Source of the DNA: a virus
Direction: 5' to 3' (one strand)
IMG/VR virus record: IMGVR_UViG_3300006104_000742
Location: 1 to 37,298 of that record
Length of the DNA stretch: 37,298 nt
Shown here: positions 1-8,780 of the stretch, piece by piece
Numbering within the stretch: position 1 is the first letter of the stretch
Layout: each line of letters begins with the position of its first letter
The notes under the pieces: generated by a model
Seen by the model: only the letters and a program-made list of their open reading frames with translations
Told to the model about the DNA's origin: nothing
Databases searched by the model: none
Program-made: the position numbers and the translations under genes

Positions 1-615
1 TGCGAAACTCCGATACTTACGCCAAAATCATTATTGAATATTAATTACACCAATGAGGATATATGGGTTCAAGAACAGCTTGATGAAAATCAAACATTGC
101 TTTCTTTGAGACCTGAAACTACTCCAGGAAGTTATGTTTATGCAGAACACTTAATGACACATCAGATTGCTAAACCACCATATGTTGTTTGGCAAACAGG
201 TAAATCTTTCAGACGAGAACAAGAACAGCCATCCAAACATTGTCGTTTTAAAGAATTTTATCAGCAAGAATTTCAATGCATCTATACTGCAGATACTGCA
301 AATGACTATCAGGAAGCAATGCTTGAACCAGTAAGAAAAATGATTGGTGAAATAATTGGATTACCCACTCGTATTGTGGAAAGTGATCGTTTACCATCAT
401 ATTCCATGAAAACGATGGATGTGGAGGTAGAAATTCCTAACTTCCGTTTTATGGAAATTTGTTCAATCAGTAAACGAACAGATCTTCCATTTAAAGCAAC
501 ATTTACCAATCCAAAAAATGGGAATGTTATTGAAAAGGATTGTTTAGTCATGGAAGTGGCAATTGGACTCGACAGATGTATTAACGCTTTTAATGAACAT
601 AGTAAATTAATTTAG
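1..615 (+). CDS. Glycyl-tRNA synthetase-like class II synthetase, 5' truncated by window
   Basis: The reading frame is open from base 1, so the gene begins outside the window; a TTG at 34 is internal and not the start. Class II motifs are visible: LRPETTPG (codons from about 106) matches the GlyRS LRPETAQG signature, motif 2 is GKSFRREQ (about 196-222) followed by F-K-E-F and Q-E-F, and motif 3 is GLDRCINAFNEHS (about 565-603), close to the GlyRS G-I-G-R...EHS pattern. The family charges tRNA-Gly using ATP. The protein stops right after motif 3, so the usual C-terminal anticodon-binding domain is absent. It is followed by an IleRS gene with its own promoter. It could instead be a class II paralogue with another role; the GlyRS-like assignment rests on motifs only. 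Confidence 0.75.
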   Translation, partial: CETPILTPKSLLNINYTNEDIWVQEQLDENQTLLSLRPETTPGSYVYAEHLMTHQIAKPPYVVWQTGKSFRREQEQPSKHCRFKEFYQQEFQCIYTADTANDYQEAMLEPVRKMIGEIIGLPTRIVESDRLPSYSMKTMDVEVEIPNFRFMEICSISKRTDLPFKATFTNPKNGNVIEKDCLVMEVAIGLDRCINAFNEHSKLI

Positions 616-618
616 CTA

Positions 619-646
619 TTGACAATATTGTCATTTGTGATAATAA
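619..646 (+). promoter_or_regulatory. Host-type promoter for ileS
   Basis: TTGACA at 619-624 and TAATAA at 641-646 are separated by 16 bases, just after the stop of the GlyRS-like gene and 38 bases before the IleRS start. The same TTGACA-N16 arrangement precedes several other non-structural genes here, so it is probably an early promoter read by host sigma-70 polymerase. Confidence 0.6.
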
Positions 647-683
647 TTGTTGTTTATGAAAATCAAAATTGCTAGGATAGAAG

Positions 684-3359
684 ATGACTGATTATAAAGT
701 CCTTGTCGGAAAAACAAAGATGCCTTTAAAACAACAAAAAGGTATTGAAAAAAAGATGGTTGATAATTGGCAGAATGTTTATAACGATATTCGTCAAAAA
801 AGAAAAAACAATGAAACTTTTGTTCTTCATGATGGACCACCATACGCAAATGGTGATATTCACATTGGTCATGCTCTAAATAAAATCATTAAAGATATTA
901 CTGTTCGTTATCAGGTTCTCCTCGGAAAAAACATTCATTATCAGCCTGGGTGGGATTGTCATGGGCTTCCTATCGAATGGAAAGTAGAAGAAAAATATCG
1001 TAAAAATAAAATGAATAAAGATGATGATGTCATTGCGTTTCGTGACGATTGCCGAAAATATGCATCTGAATGGCTAGATAAACAGCGAGAACAGTTTAAA
1101 ACACTCGGCGTTCTTACTGATTGGTCAAATCCATATTTGACTATGAATTATTCGTCTGAAGCTGAAACTGTTAGAAAACTTCATGCGTTTTTGATGCAAG
1201 ATATGATTTACAAATCATATCGACCAGTAATGTGGTCACCAATTGAAAAAACTTCACTCGCGGAAGCAGAAGTGGAACATCATGACATTAAAACAGATTC
1301 GATGTATGTTGAGTTTCCTTTGGTGACAAAAACTTCTGATGGTAGTGGCTGGATCGACACAAAAGGAGCTTCTGTTGTTATTTGGACTACAACTCCTTGG
1401 ACTTTGCCAGCAAATCGAGCAGTGGCATATTCTCAAACAATTGATTATGTGTTAGTTGATGCTACAAAAAATAATACAACTAAACAATTTGTTATTGCTG
1501 TTAATTTAATCAACGACTTTGAGAAAAATACAGGTTTTTCTTGTGTAGTAAAAACTACATTTGATCTTAGTGATGCCATTCTTCTGCATCCAATCTATAA
1601 AACTGAACGCCCTTTGTTGGCGGCTGATTTTGTTAAAGACGATGTTGGAACTGGTTTTGTACATATTGCCCCGGCCCACGGCGAAGATGACTTTAAATTA
1701 GGCAAAAAATATCAATTGGATTATGAAAGTTCGGTTGATGATGATGGTTTAATGACATTGGAACCATTTAAAGGAATTCATGTTTATAAGGGAAATGATG
1801 CAGTAAAAGAAGAACTTGGCGATAATCTTGTTGCGATTCATACTATTACTCATTCATATCCTCATAGTTGGCGTTCAAATAAACCTATTATTTTCAAAAC
1901 TACGCCACAATGGTTCATTAGTTTAGAACAATTACGTCAAAAAAGTTTAGATGCACTTGAAAATGTCGAGTTCGTACAAAATGTTGGTAGAAATCGTATC
2001 ACAACTATGTTGAAAAATCGTGGGGACTGGTGCATTTCTAGACAACGATCTTGGGGTGTTCCATTGATGCTATTTGTTGATAAAAATGGAAACATTTTAA
2101 AAGACGAATCTGTAAACACGAAAATTTATGAGACTGTAGAAACTCTTGGTTGTGATGCTTGGTTCAACCTGCCAAATGAATATTATCTTGGTAAGATGGC
2201 AAATGATTATACGAAAGTTATGGATGTTCTCGATGTTTGGTTTGATTCTGGATCAACTTTCTCATTTACTTTGGAAAAAGAAGGTTTATTTCCTGCTGAT
2301 TTATACCTCGAAGGTTCCGACCAACATCGAGGGTGGTTTCAGAGTAGTCTTTTAATTGGTGTAGCATCAAATAATGTTGCCCCATATAAAAAATTGTTAA
2401 CACATGGTTTCGTACTGGATGGAAACGGCATTAAAATGTCAAAATCAAAAGGAAATGTTATTAATCCAGATGATGTAATCACCAAATATGGTGTGGATGT
2501 TCTTCGTGTTTGGGTTGCATCTTCAGACTATACGGATGATGTGCGTTTATCTATGAATAATATTGAGACGACAGTTTCTGATGTGCTGTCAAAATTACGC
2601 AATACACTTCGTTTTATTATTATGAATTTAAATGATAATGCGAAAGTTGAAAATATTGAATATAACAATATGCCAGAATTGGAAAAATTCATGTTATATA
2701 AAGTTTTTCAACTCAATAAAAATCTTATGGCGTATTTAGAAAATTATGAATATCATAAAATTTTAAGTGAATTGCATAAATTCTGTTCAGGTGATTTATC
2801 ATCCTATTATTTTACTATGAAAAAAGATAGTTTATATTGCGATGGTGAAAAATCATTAACAAGAATGTCTTGTGTAACTGTACTTAATATTTTATTTAAT
2901 TTTTTAACAGAATGGCTTTCACCAATCATTCCATTCACTATTGATGAAATCCATCAACTTCGCAATGATTGTAATTCTGGTGATGTATTTTTAAAATCGT
3001 TCTCTAATGTTCCAGAAGAATGGGGTACTTATAATGATTTGGAAAAATGGAATGTATTAAATGATGTTCGAAATACAGTCTTGGTTGAAATCGAAAAATT
3101 ACGTTCTTCCAAAGAAGTTGGATCTTCATCGGAAGTTATTGTTGGGACTTGTTTATTAAATGATATTGATACAACAGGAATTAATTTGAATGATTTTTTT
3201 GGTGTTTCCGCAGTATCTTTACTAAAAGATAAAACTGAAACTAATGAAATGATTGTTAAAAAAATAACAGGAGAAAAATGTCCGCGTTGTTGGACATATC
3301 ATCCAAAATTAGAAAATGATTTATGTCCAAGATGTAATGATGTTGTATTGAAGGGATAA
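684..3359 (+). CDS. ileS: Isoleucyl-tRNA synthetase
   Basis: Class I synthetase that charges tRNA-Ile with isoleucine. The HIGH signature is at residues 60-63 within GPPYANGDIHIGHALNK, and KMSKS is at 584-588. The C-terminus carries two CPRC pairs (866-869 and 881-884), the zinc-binding end typical of bacterial IleRS. At 891 residues it is near the usual 900-940, so catalytic, CP1 editing and anticodon-binding regions all appear present. The ATG at 684 follows a weak purine-rich site (AGGATAG). The next gene starts two bases after its stop, suggesting an operon with the unknown protein and the Nudix gene. A full IleRS is rare in phages and suggests modification of host translation. Confidence 0.96.
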   Translation: MTDYKVLVGKTKMPLKQQKGIEKKMVDNWQNVYNDIRQKRKNNETFVLHDGPPYANGDIHIGHALNKIIKDITVRYQVLLGKNIHYQPGWDCHGLPIEWKVEEKYRKNKMNKDDDVIAFRDDCRKYASEWLDKQREQFKTLGVLTDWSNPYLTMNYSSEAETVRKLHAFLMQDMIYKSYRPVMWSPIEKTSLAEAEVEHHDIKTDSMYVEFPLVTKTSDGSGWIDTKGASVVIWTTTPWTLPANRAVAYSQTIDYVLVDATKNNTTKQFVIAVNLINDFEKNTGFSCVVKTTFDLSDAILLHPIYKTERPLLAADFVKDDVGTGFVHIAPAHGEDDFKLGKKYQLDYESSVDDDGLMTLEPFKGIHVYKGNDAVKEELGDNLVAIHTITHSYPHSWRSNKPIIFKTTPQWFISLEQLRQKSLDALENVEFVQNVGRNRITTMLKNRGDWCISRQRSWGVPLMLFVDKNGNILKDESVNTKIYETVETLGCDAWFNLPNEYYLGKMANDYTKVMDVLDVWFDSGSTFSFTLEKEGLFPADLYLEGSDQHRGWFQSSLLIGVASNNVAPYKKLLTHGFVLDGNGIKMSKSKGNVINPDDVITKYGVDVLRVWVASSDYTDDVRLSMNNIETTVSDVLSKLRNTLRFIIMNLNDNAKVENIEYNNMPELEKFMLYKVFQLNKNLMAYLENYEYHKILSELHKFCSGDLSSYYFTMKKDSLYCDGEKSLTRMSCVTVLNILFNFLTEWLSPIIPFTIDEIHQLRNDCNSGDVFLKSFSNVPEEWGTYNDLEKWNVLNDVRNTVLVEIEKLRSSKEVGSSSEVIVGTCLLNDIDTTGINLNDFFGVSAVSLLKDKTETNEMIVKKITGEKCPRCWTYHPKLENDLCPRCNDVVLKG

Positions 3360-3361
3360 AA

Positions 3362-3916
3362 ATGGTTGTTAAAAAAATTGATAAGGAATACAAATACTGT
3401 TTTGTAATTAAAAAATCTAAAGGGACGATTGTCCGCGGACAATTAATGAATTGGATTAATATTGCTGCACTCAAACGTGATTTTAGTGATTTTATGATTT
3501 TTTATGATGTTGATTTACAAAAAATATCAGATGATCTTGTTGGACAAATGATAGGTTTTAAATTAAAATCAGATGCTATTAGGTTTAAATTATCTTTACC
3601 TAGATACATAAAAATTAAAAATCACAATTCATTGTATTTTGAATATCATAATGATGTCGAAATTAAAATAAAAGAGTTGACAATTTTACAAAAAGTGTAT
3701 AATGAAAGTAGATTGAGTAATTCGGAATTAAACAAAGCAAAAGCGTGTTTTGAAAAAATAATAAGAAATGATAGGAACGCAAAAAAATTAAGGGATTTTG
3801 CTAAAGAAGAACTAGAAAGAGTGATTAAATTAATTAAAGAGTTTGGTGCAGTCGAGTATTCTAAAGTAGAACAGAAAATATCAGAAATTAAACAATTGAT
3901 TGGAGTGATGACATGA
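3362..3916 (+). CDS. Unknown protein with an internal K-L motif of the small-paralogue family
   Basis: 184 residues, not recognised as a named family. The segment SDAIRFKLSL (about residues 71-80) resembles the C-terminal signature of three small proteins in this window (ending DLILFKLIWG, DKVRFKLVWG and DAVLCKLTWG), so the first ~80 residues may be the same fold. The second half is lysine/glutamate-rich and predicted helical, probably coiled coil, giving a two-part protein. The ATG at 3362 follows AAGGGATAAA, part of which lies in the ileS stop region. The stop overlaps the next start (ATGA, 3913-3916), which implies translational coupling to the Nudix hydrolase. Confidence 0.75.
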   Translation: MVVKKIDKEYKYCFVIKKSKGTIVRGQLMNWINIAALKRDFSDFMIFYDVDLQKISDDLVGQMIGFKLKSDAIRFKLSLPRYIKIKNHNSLYFEYHNDVEIKIKELTILQKVYNESRLSNSELNKAKACFEKIIRNDRNAKKLRDFAKEELERVIKLIKEFGAVEYSKVEQKISEIKQLIGVMT

Positions 3917-4413
3917 GTTATACATATAAACATCCGATGTGTAGTGCAACAGCAACTATGGTTGTATTTCATAATGATAAGGTTCTTTTAGGCTTACGTT
4001 CAAGCAATGAAGATAATATCTCTGAGAAAGCATATCCTGGATATTGGAGTTTACCCGGCGGTTTTATGAATGCCAAACACACTGATGAACATGGTGTTTT
4101 TCATCCAGGTGAACGACTTGAAGATACAGCAATTCGTGAACTGATTGAAGAAACAAATATTTATATTGATGAAGAACAATTAGAGTTATTCAGAAATGGT
4201 AGTAAACCAAATGCTGATCCACGCGCTCATGTTGTTAATGCTTGTTATTATATCTTCGTTGAAGATAAACAAATCGAAAATATGTTTGCTGGTGATGATT
4301 TGGATGAAATTAAATTCGTTTCATATGATGAAGCATTGAATACAACATTAGCATTTGATCATCATACGATCTTAGTGAAGGCACTTGAAAAAATAGGATA
4401 TTTGAAAAAGTAA
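3913..4413 (+). CDS. Nudix hydrolase
   Basis: 166 residues with a Nudix box: GG at 49-50, then a roughly 16-residue insertion, then GERLEDTAIRELIEETNI with the catalytic REL..EE at 75-80. Nudix enzymes hydrolyse nucleoside diphosphates linked to another moiety (ADP-ribose, NADH, dinucleoside polyphosphates, damaged NTPs). An N-terminal strand region with LLGLRSS and a spaced GG...GE box is seen in ADP-ribose/NAD-related Nudix proteins, but the substrate cannot be decided. The gene overlaps its upstream neighbour by four bases and ends at a hairpin that acts as terminator for the opposing gene. Confidence 0.88.
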   Translation: MSYTYKHPMCSATATMVVFHNDKVLLGLRSSNEDNISEKAYPGYWSLPGGFMNAKHTDEHGVFHPGERLEDTAIRELIEETNIYIDEEQLELFRNGSKPNADPRAHVVNACYYIFVEDKQIENMFAGDDLDEIKFVSYDEALNTTLAFDHHTILVKALEKIGYLKK

Positions 4414-4432
4414 GGATGAAATCATCCTTACT
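4409..4432 (-). terminator. Terminator for the leftward dam gene
   Basis: An 11-bp perfect inverted repeat (AGTAAGGATGA / TCATCCTTACT, two-base loop) is followed on the minus strand by a T5 run. The Nudix stop codon (4411-4413) lies inside the stem. On the plus strand no U tract follows, so it is mainly a minus-strand terminator. Confidence 0.6.
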
Positions 4433-4458
4433 AAAATAATTCTTAATTTGACCAAATC

Positions 4459-5271
4459 TTAAAAAATATGGTCAAATGTCACCTTTTGTGAAAAATCATA
4501 AAATTTCAAAGTATCATTTTTGAGTCTATAAGCATATAATTCATAATCTTTTTGTGGTTTTTGTTGTGGTTTTCTAAAAATCCATTCTTTTTTTTCTATA
4601 ATTACTGTATTATCTTTAGCAAATTCTTGTGCTATTGTATCATTCCATTTGACAATAAATAAAAAATCGCTTTTACTTGATAAAAGTATTTTAATATAAT
4701 TACGATTTAATTCTAATATTTCTGTATTATCTATTTTATAACAAGAATCGTTTGCTGTATTTGGATATGGTGGATCAACAAAAACAAAACTATTTTCATC
4801 TGGTGTAAAAGTAAAACAACCATTAGAGCTAAAGGTAGTATTTTGCATTTTAGGACTAAAAAAATTAATACGTTCAATAATAGTTTCTCTTGAATAACGG
4901 TCTGCTTTCATCCAGCCACCTAAACCAAAAAAACTATTTCTGTTAAGATACATAAAGCGAATAGCAGTTTCTAATTTTGTTGTTGGTTTTTTTGATTTTA
5001 ATGCATCATAAGTATTTCTATCTTTATTAGATGGTAATCCGGCAATCAAACTGCTTGGGTCGTCACGAATAATTTCATATGTTGATATTAAATCGATATT
5101 AACATCGCTAATAAATGCTTTTATTATTTTTTCATTTGATGCCAATAATCTAAAATAAACTGATCCACCGCCAACAAATGGTTCATAATATGTTTGAAAA
5201 TCTGGTATATATTCTTTTATTATTTTATAGTCTTTATCTTTACTTCCAGCCCACATAAATGGTGTTTTCAT
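4459..5271 (-). CDS. dam: Dam-type (D12 class) DNA N6-adenine methyltransferase
   Basis: 270 residues from the chosen start. FVGGGSVYF (about residues 32-40) is the SAM-binding motif I, preceded by the D12-class N-terminal MKTPFMWAGSKDK, and DPPY at 166-169 is the catalytic motif IV. The family transfers a methyl group from SAM to adenine, usually in GATC. The ATG at 5271 is chosen because AAGGAATAAA lies just upstream; the longer form from 5310 has no ribosome site. Phages use such enzymes to evade host restriction or modify packaging signals. The gene lies 10 bases downstream of a small PD-(D/E)XK-like ORF in the same orientation, so both could come from one transcript. Confidence 0.93.
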   Translation of the reverse strand: MKTPFMWAGSKDKDYKIIKEYIPDFQTYYEPFVGGGSVYFRLLASNEKIIKAFISDVNIDLISTYEIIRDDPSSLIAGLPSNKDRNTYDALKSKKPTTKLETAIRFMYLNRNSFFGLGGWMKADRYSRETIIERINFFSPKMQNTTFSSNGCFTFTPDENSFVFVDPPYPNTANDSCYKIDNTEILELNRNYIKILLSSKSDFLFIVKWNDTIAQEFAKDNTVIIEKKEWIFRKPQQKPQKDYELYAYRLKNDTLKFYDFSQKVTFDHIF

Positions 5272-5281
5272 TTTTATTCCT

Positions 5282-5695
5282 TTATTTAAATATTTCTTTT
5301 GTTTTTTCATTGTTAATTTTGTCTTTATTTTTACTTGTGCAAAGATTATCTAGTTCTTCTGCTTTTTTAAATACATATTTAAAAATACCATTTTCTAATT
5401 TTGTTAATATAAAAATTTTACTTTTTTTGTATTTTTCATATATATTTACGTCAAATTTTCTTCCAACACCATAAAAACGACTTGGGCCAACTGTGATACA
5501 ACCTTTTTTCCCTGCATTTTTCTGTTCATACTTTTGACCAGTTTCGTCAATATGATCGCAGTCTGATTGCGATCCTTTTGTGAAATTTGGATGATTGTAT
5601 CTAATTATTGTCTCCCCACAAAATCCCATAACGCTTGAATTTTCATATATGTCTTTCATATAAGATTGAGGTATTATTTGACCATCTATTTCCAT
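5282..5695 (-). CDS. Small putative PD-(D/E)XK nuclease beside dam, start uncertain
   Basis: 137 residues from the first in-frame ATG. The only functional hint is SDCDHIDETGQKYEQKNA (about 44-61), where D47/D50 and E57-Q-K59 fit the PD-(D/E)XK nuclease core, followed by strands typical of small restriction-like folds. This is inference, not family recognition. There is no ribosome-binding site at the ATG. The frame stays open upstream, encoding ITNEVYEIPFRLY, but without ATG; an ATG at 5745 would join this frame if the T5 run at 5738-5742 had one more T. The gene may therefore be frameshifted. It lies just upstream of dam on the same strand. Confidence 0.5.
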   Translation of the reverse strand: MEIDGQIIPQSYMKDIYENSSVMGFCGETIIRYNHPNFTKGSQSDCDHIDETGQKYEQKNAGKKGCITVGPSRFYGVGRKFDVNIYEKYKKSKIFILTKLENGIFKYVFKKAEELDNLCTSKNKDKINNEKTKEIFK

Positions 5696-5789
5696 ATAAA
5701 GTCTAAATGGAATTTCATATACTTCATTTGTTATTTTAAAAACATATTATATATTAAAAGTTGTTTTTTGTAAATAATTTATTTTTTCC

Positions 5790-5816
5790 TTGACAATATA
5801 AAAACAATGTTATATT
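5790..5816 (+). promoter_or_regulatory. Promoter of the restriction endonuclease gene
   Basis: TTGACA at 5790-5795 and TATATT at 5811-5816 with 15-base spacing lie 37 bases before the endonuclease ATG. A strong ribosome site (TTAGGAG) precedes the ATG at 5853. Confidence 0.55.
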
Positions 5817-5830
5817 TTAGATATATCTAA
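5817..5830. promoter_or_regulatory. Perfect palindrome at the transcription start, candidate operator
   Basis: TTAGATATATCTAA is a perfect 14-base palindrome directly downstream of the -10 box, covering the expected transcription start of the restriction gene. A dimeric DNA-binding protein here would block transcription. The cognate methyltransferase has an N-terminal helix-turn-helix-like segment, so it is a possible autoregulator; that link is inference. Confidence 0.45.
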
Positions 5831-5852
5831 ATAACCACTTAGGAGAAAACAT

Positions 5853-6560
5853 ATGTCTTTTACCGATCTTTTAATTAAACATAATATTTCAGCACCATCA
5901 GGAACAGCAAAAGAGAAAAAATTTTCAAAACTTCTTGCTGAAATAGATGAACATAAACTTATTAAAAATGTAGAAGAAATTATAAAAGTAATTCATAATG
6001 AAGCACAAACAAAAAAATTTCTACAAATCAAAGCGAAATTTTTAGAAATTGTATTAAATGGTGCACCAAAAATACCAGGAAATATTATGGAAAAATTTTC
6101 AAAATATTCTAATACTTTGTCTAAAAGCACCAATTCATCATATGATGCTTCATCAATAAAGGGCAATGTTGAAATTAAATCATCCAGATGTCTTTACAGA
6201 CATCAAAATAATGGTGATACAGTACTTTCACAAACACTTCAACATGCAAAATCATTTGTATCATTTTATGATATTTTTGTTAAAGATTATGATTGTAATA
6301 TACAACAAGTAAAATTACATAATTTTAATACATTATATTATTATCTATGGTTAGATGATGTCGTTCTTGAATTTCAAGCATCAAGTGATGATATTCAAAA
6401 AAATAAATTATTTGAATATTCTAATAAAATGCATGCAGGTAATGAAGGCGAAGGACAATTTCATATAAAAAATAATAATATTGTTTTTCATTTGGCACAT
6501 ACTTTTAAAAAAGCATATAACTATCATGAGTTTACTAATATTTTGAATAATTTAACTTAA
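5853..6560 (+). CDS. Putative type II restriction endonuclease
   Basis: 235 residues. SSYDASSIKGNVEIKSSRC (about 96-114) fits the PD-(D/E)XK nuclease core, with D98 and E107-I-K109; a second acidic strand, LWLDDVVLEFQ, follows. Size and context are those of a type II restriction enzyme: the gene converges on an N6-adenine methyltransferase gene, their 3' ends overlap by nine bases, and it has its own promoter with an operator-like palindrome. The recognition site cannot be inferred. Base composition is very AT-rich with poly-A/T runs, suggesting recent acquisition with its partner. The ATG at 5853 follows TTAGGAG at ideal spacing. Confidence 0.72.
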   Translation: MSFTDLLIKHNISAPSGTAKEKKFSKLLAEIDEHKLIKNVEEIIKVIHNEAQTKKFLQIKAKFLEIVLNGAPKIPGNIMEKFSKYSNTLSKSTNSSYDASSIKGNVEIKSSRCLYRHQNNGDTVLSQTLQHAKSFVSFYDIFVKDYDCNIQQVKLHNFNTLYYYLWLDDVVLEFQASSDDIQKNKLFEYSNKMHAGNEGEGQFHIKNNNIVFHLAHTFKKAYNYHEFTNILNNLT

Positions 6561-8309
6561 TGTGAATAACATGTTAAAAGTATCTTGCTCATCTTGATCT
6601 TGATCTATTTTAATATGTTTTAATTCTTCATTAACTAAACTTTCTATATAAGTATCATTTTCGTCATGATGACCAAGATTATAGTTATTAACAATCTTGG
6701 TCATTTTATCTGGATCAAATAAAAATATCGGCAACTCTTGTATATGTTGCTTAAGGACTTTTAACTGACATCCAAATTTATTTTTATAAATCGTGTTTAA
6801 TATTCTACTATTCAACAAAGCACTTATATATTCTTCTGATATATTATTATTATTATTTAATATTATTATATTGGCACTATTTAATGTTAATACGCCGGTG
6901 GTATCAACAGCTGTAATAATATTATTTGATATGAATTTATATATTATTTTCTTCTTCAAAAATAATGTCATGTCTGGTTTTTGCTGATATTTATTATAAT
7001 CATTTAAAATAAATTTTTTATTATACAATATTTTACCACAGGATATTTCTTTCCCTGTGATTATTTCAACATAATTATTCATTTTTACATCACTCAGAAA
7101 ATATTTATTATTTCCAGTTACTATACCTAATGCAAAAATATCTTTTTTAAGTGTTATGTGTGGAATCCGATAATACTTATTAAGATCATTGACATTATCA
7201 ATATCAGATATTATATAATTGTTTTTAATAAAAATATTTTGATCAATATTTTTCTCACCTATTATAATTTTATTTTTTTGATCATAATAATTTTTAATGC
7301 GGATTGATACTATATCAGAAAAAACAGCATCGAATTTTTTACCATAAAAATTTATTTTTTCTATGTTATAATTATTTAGAATAAATTTCATTATTTCTTT
7401 ATGTTTAGATACAGTTAATATTGAATATGGTAATATAAAATCAATTACGCCATTTTGTTTTATATAATTCATCATTGACTTATGGATGAAATGAGAAAAA
7501 ATTTCTGTTGTATTCATATTATCATATGAATTTTTAATTCCATATGGTGGGTTTGTTAATATTAAATCGAATTCCTTAAAATAGTCTAAAGTAAGCCCAT
7601 TTTGATTATGACTAATAAAATTCATTTTATTTTTAGTTAAAAATTTAATATTCAATTTTGTTATTTCAACTGCATTTGCATCGATATCATTAATATATAT
7701 TAAATTGTTAGGATACTTATGAAACTTTTCATAATAATATTTAATATATTCCAAAACAAAAAAACCAGTGCCACAACAAGGTTCTAAAAATTTTGTTTTT
7801 TCACTTATTTGTTGATTTTGTATAATATCCAATACAATTGATTTTGGCGTATAATAAGCTCCATTATTACTTTTTTCACCTGAATTCAACATAATTTGAT
7901 ATGCAACACTAAAAGAATATAATTCATCACATGGGATTATATTATTCAAATCTATTAATTCATCATCAAAAGGAATCATTTCTAAACGAAATTTATACAA
8001 CTTAATTAAAGTTCTAATTATTCTTTTATAATCTTTATCTTTTATATATAAAGTGAAATCATAAACCCAATTTTTGTTATCAAGATAATTCAATAATTCT
8101 TTTGATATTTCTATTTTACTATTTCTTTTTTTATTAGCTCTTGTTGTTAATTTATTTTGATTCTTTACATAATCAGCAATGATTATCTCATCATATAGAA
8201 TATTATTACCAATGTTAATCATTGCATTTTGCAATGATGTCCTTATCCAATTATCTAAGGTTGCTTCAGATATCTTATAAAAATTTAAAATTTGTTCTTT
8301 TGTTTGCAT
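6552..8309 (-). CDS. N6-adenine DNA methyltransferase of a type II R-M system
   Basis: 585 residues. Order of elements: an N-terminal helix-turn-helix-like segment (KEQILNFYKISEATLDNWI, 4-22); motif X-like GAYYTPKSIV (150-159); SAM-binding motif I FLEPCCGTGFF (174-184); motif II-like YINDIDANAVE (205-215); catalytic NPPYG (253-257); and a large C-terminal half likely to be the target-recognition domain. It is an N6-adenine methylase of the gamma (M.TaqI/HsdM-like) arrangement. It would protect DNA from the convergent endonuclease. The start at 8309 follows AAAAGGAAATACT, a good ribosome site, and a near-consensus promoter lies upstream. It is much longer than Dam and not homologous to it in layout. 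Confidence 0.9.
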   Translation of the reverse strand: MQTKEQILNFYKISEATLDNWIRTSLQNAMINIGNNILYDEIIIADYVKNQNKLTTRANKKRNSKIEISKELLNYLDNKNWVYDFTLYIKDKDYKRIIRTLIKLYKFRLEMIPFDDELIDLNNIIPCDELYSFSVAYQIMLNSGEKSNNGAYYTPKSIVLDIIQNQQISEKTKFLEPCCGTGFFVLEYIKYYYEKFHKYPNNLIYINDIDANAVEITKLNIKFLTKNKMNFISHNQNGLTLDYFKEFDLILTNPPYGIKNSYDNMNTTEIFSHFIHKSMMNYIKQNGVIDFILPYSILTVSKHKEIMKFILNNYNIEKINFYGKKFDAVFSDIVSIRIKNYYDQKNKIIIGEKNIDQNIFIKNNYIISDIDNVNDLNKYYRIPHITLKKDIFALGIVTGNNKYFLSDVKMNNYVEIITGKEISCGKILYNKKFILNDYNKYQQKPDMTLFLKKKIIYKFISNNIITAVDTTGVLTLNSANIIILNNNNNISEEYISALLNSRILNTIYKNKFGCQLKVLKQHIQELPIFLFDPDKMTKIVNNYNLGHHDENDTYIESLVNEELKHIKIDQDQDEQDTFNMLFTLS

Positions 8310-8330
8310 AGTATTTCCTTTTATTTAAAT

Positions 8331-8359
8331 ATTATAACAGAAAAAATATTCTATGTCAT
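8331..8359 (-). promoter_or_regulatory. Promoter of the methyltransferase gene
   Basis: On the minus strand ATGACA (8354-8359) and TATAAT (8331-8336) are separated by 17 bases, with the ATG 21 bases beyond the -10. This is the best sigma-70-like match in the island and would let the methylase be expressed independently of, and more strongly than, the nuclease. Confidence 0.6.
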
Positions 8360-8361
8360 TA

Positions 8362-8673
8362 TTATAGACCAAGTATTTCTTTTACTTTCCCTTTATTTTC
8401 TATGTTTGATATAGTAATAAAATTTTTATTATCATAATAATCGCTTTCCCATATGTATTTTATAGTGTATCCAAATGACAATAATTTACAAAATTTCATT
8501 GCGGTTTCATCAAGTAATTGACCAAATGTTGTTTTACAAACTTTATTAATTTTATTCGTTTCATATATTTTAGGATTTCCGTGCCAGAAATCACCTAAAA
8601 ATTCATATATAGTATTTGTATTAGGATCATAACCATCTGGCTTAACTATCGACTTTGATTTGTTGTATTTCTT
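8362..8673 (-). pseudogene. Remnant of a Vsr-like homing endonuclease
   Basis: An open minus-strand frame of 103 codons with no start codon. It encodes KSIVKPDGYDP, then IYEFLGDFWHGNP and later YIWESDYYDN. The same layout (EF-x-GD-[FY]-WHGNP ... IWES-[DE]-Y) occurs in the C-terminal nuclease domain of the intact endonuclease at 29203-30459. The catalytic part is therefore present but the N-terminal DNA-binding region and start are missing; upstream the frame meets a stop within the 35-aa ORF in another frame. It is best read as a decayed endonuclease gene. Confidence 0.8.
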
Positions 8674-8749
8674 TTAATTTAGATGTAAGAATTTGATATT
8701 CGACTTCTAATAATTTTAGACGTTCTTCGTCTGTAAATATATTATTCAT
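8642..8749 (-). CDS. Small 35-aa charged ORF with strong ribosome site
   Basis: Encodes MNNIFTDEERLKLLEVEYQ... , ending QQIKVDS, predicted to be one long helix or coiled coil. GAGGAG lies a few bases before the ATG at 8749, which makes translation likely. Its 3' part overlaps the Vsr-like remnant in a different frame. No family is recognised. Similar short helical ORFs are common in T4-like early regions. Confidence 0.5.
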   Translation of the reverse strand: MNNIFTDEERLKLLEVEYQILTSKLKEIQQIKVDS

Positions 8750-8780
8750 TTGACTTCTCCTCGGTTTTATTATATAAATA

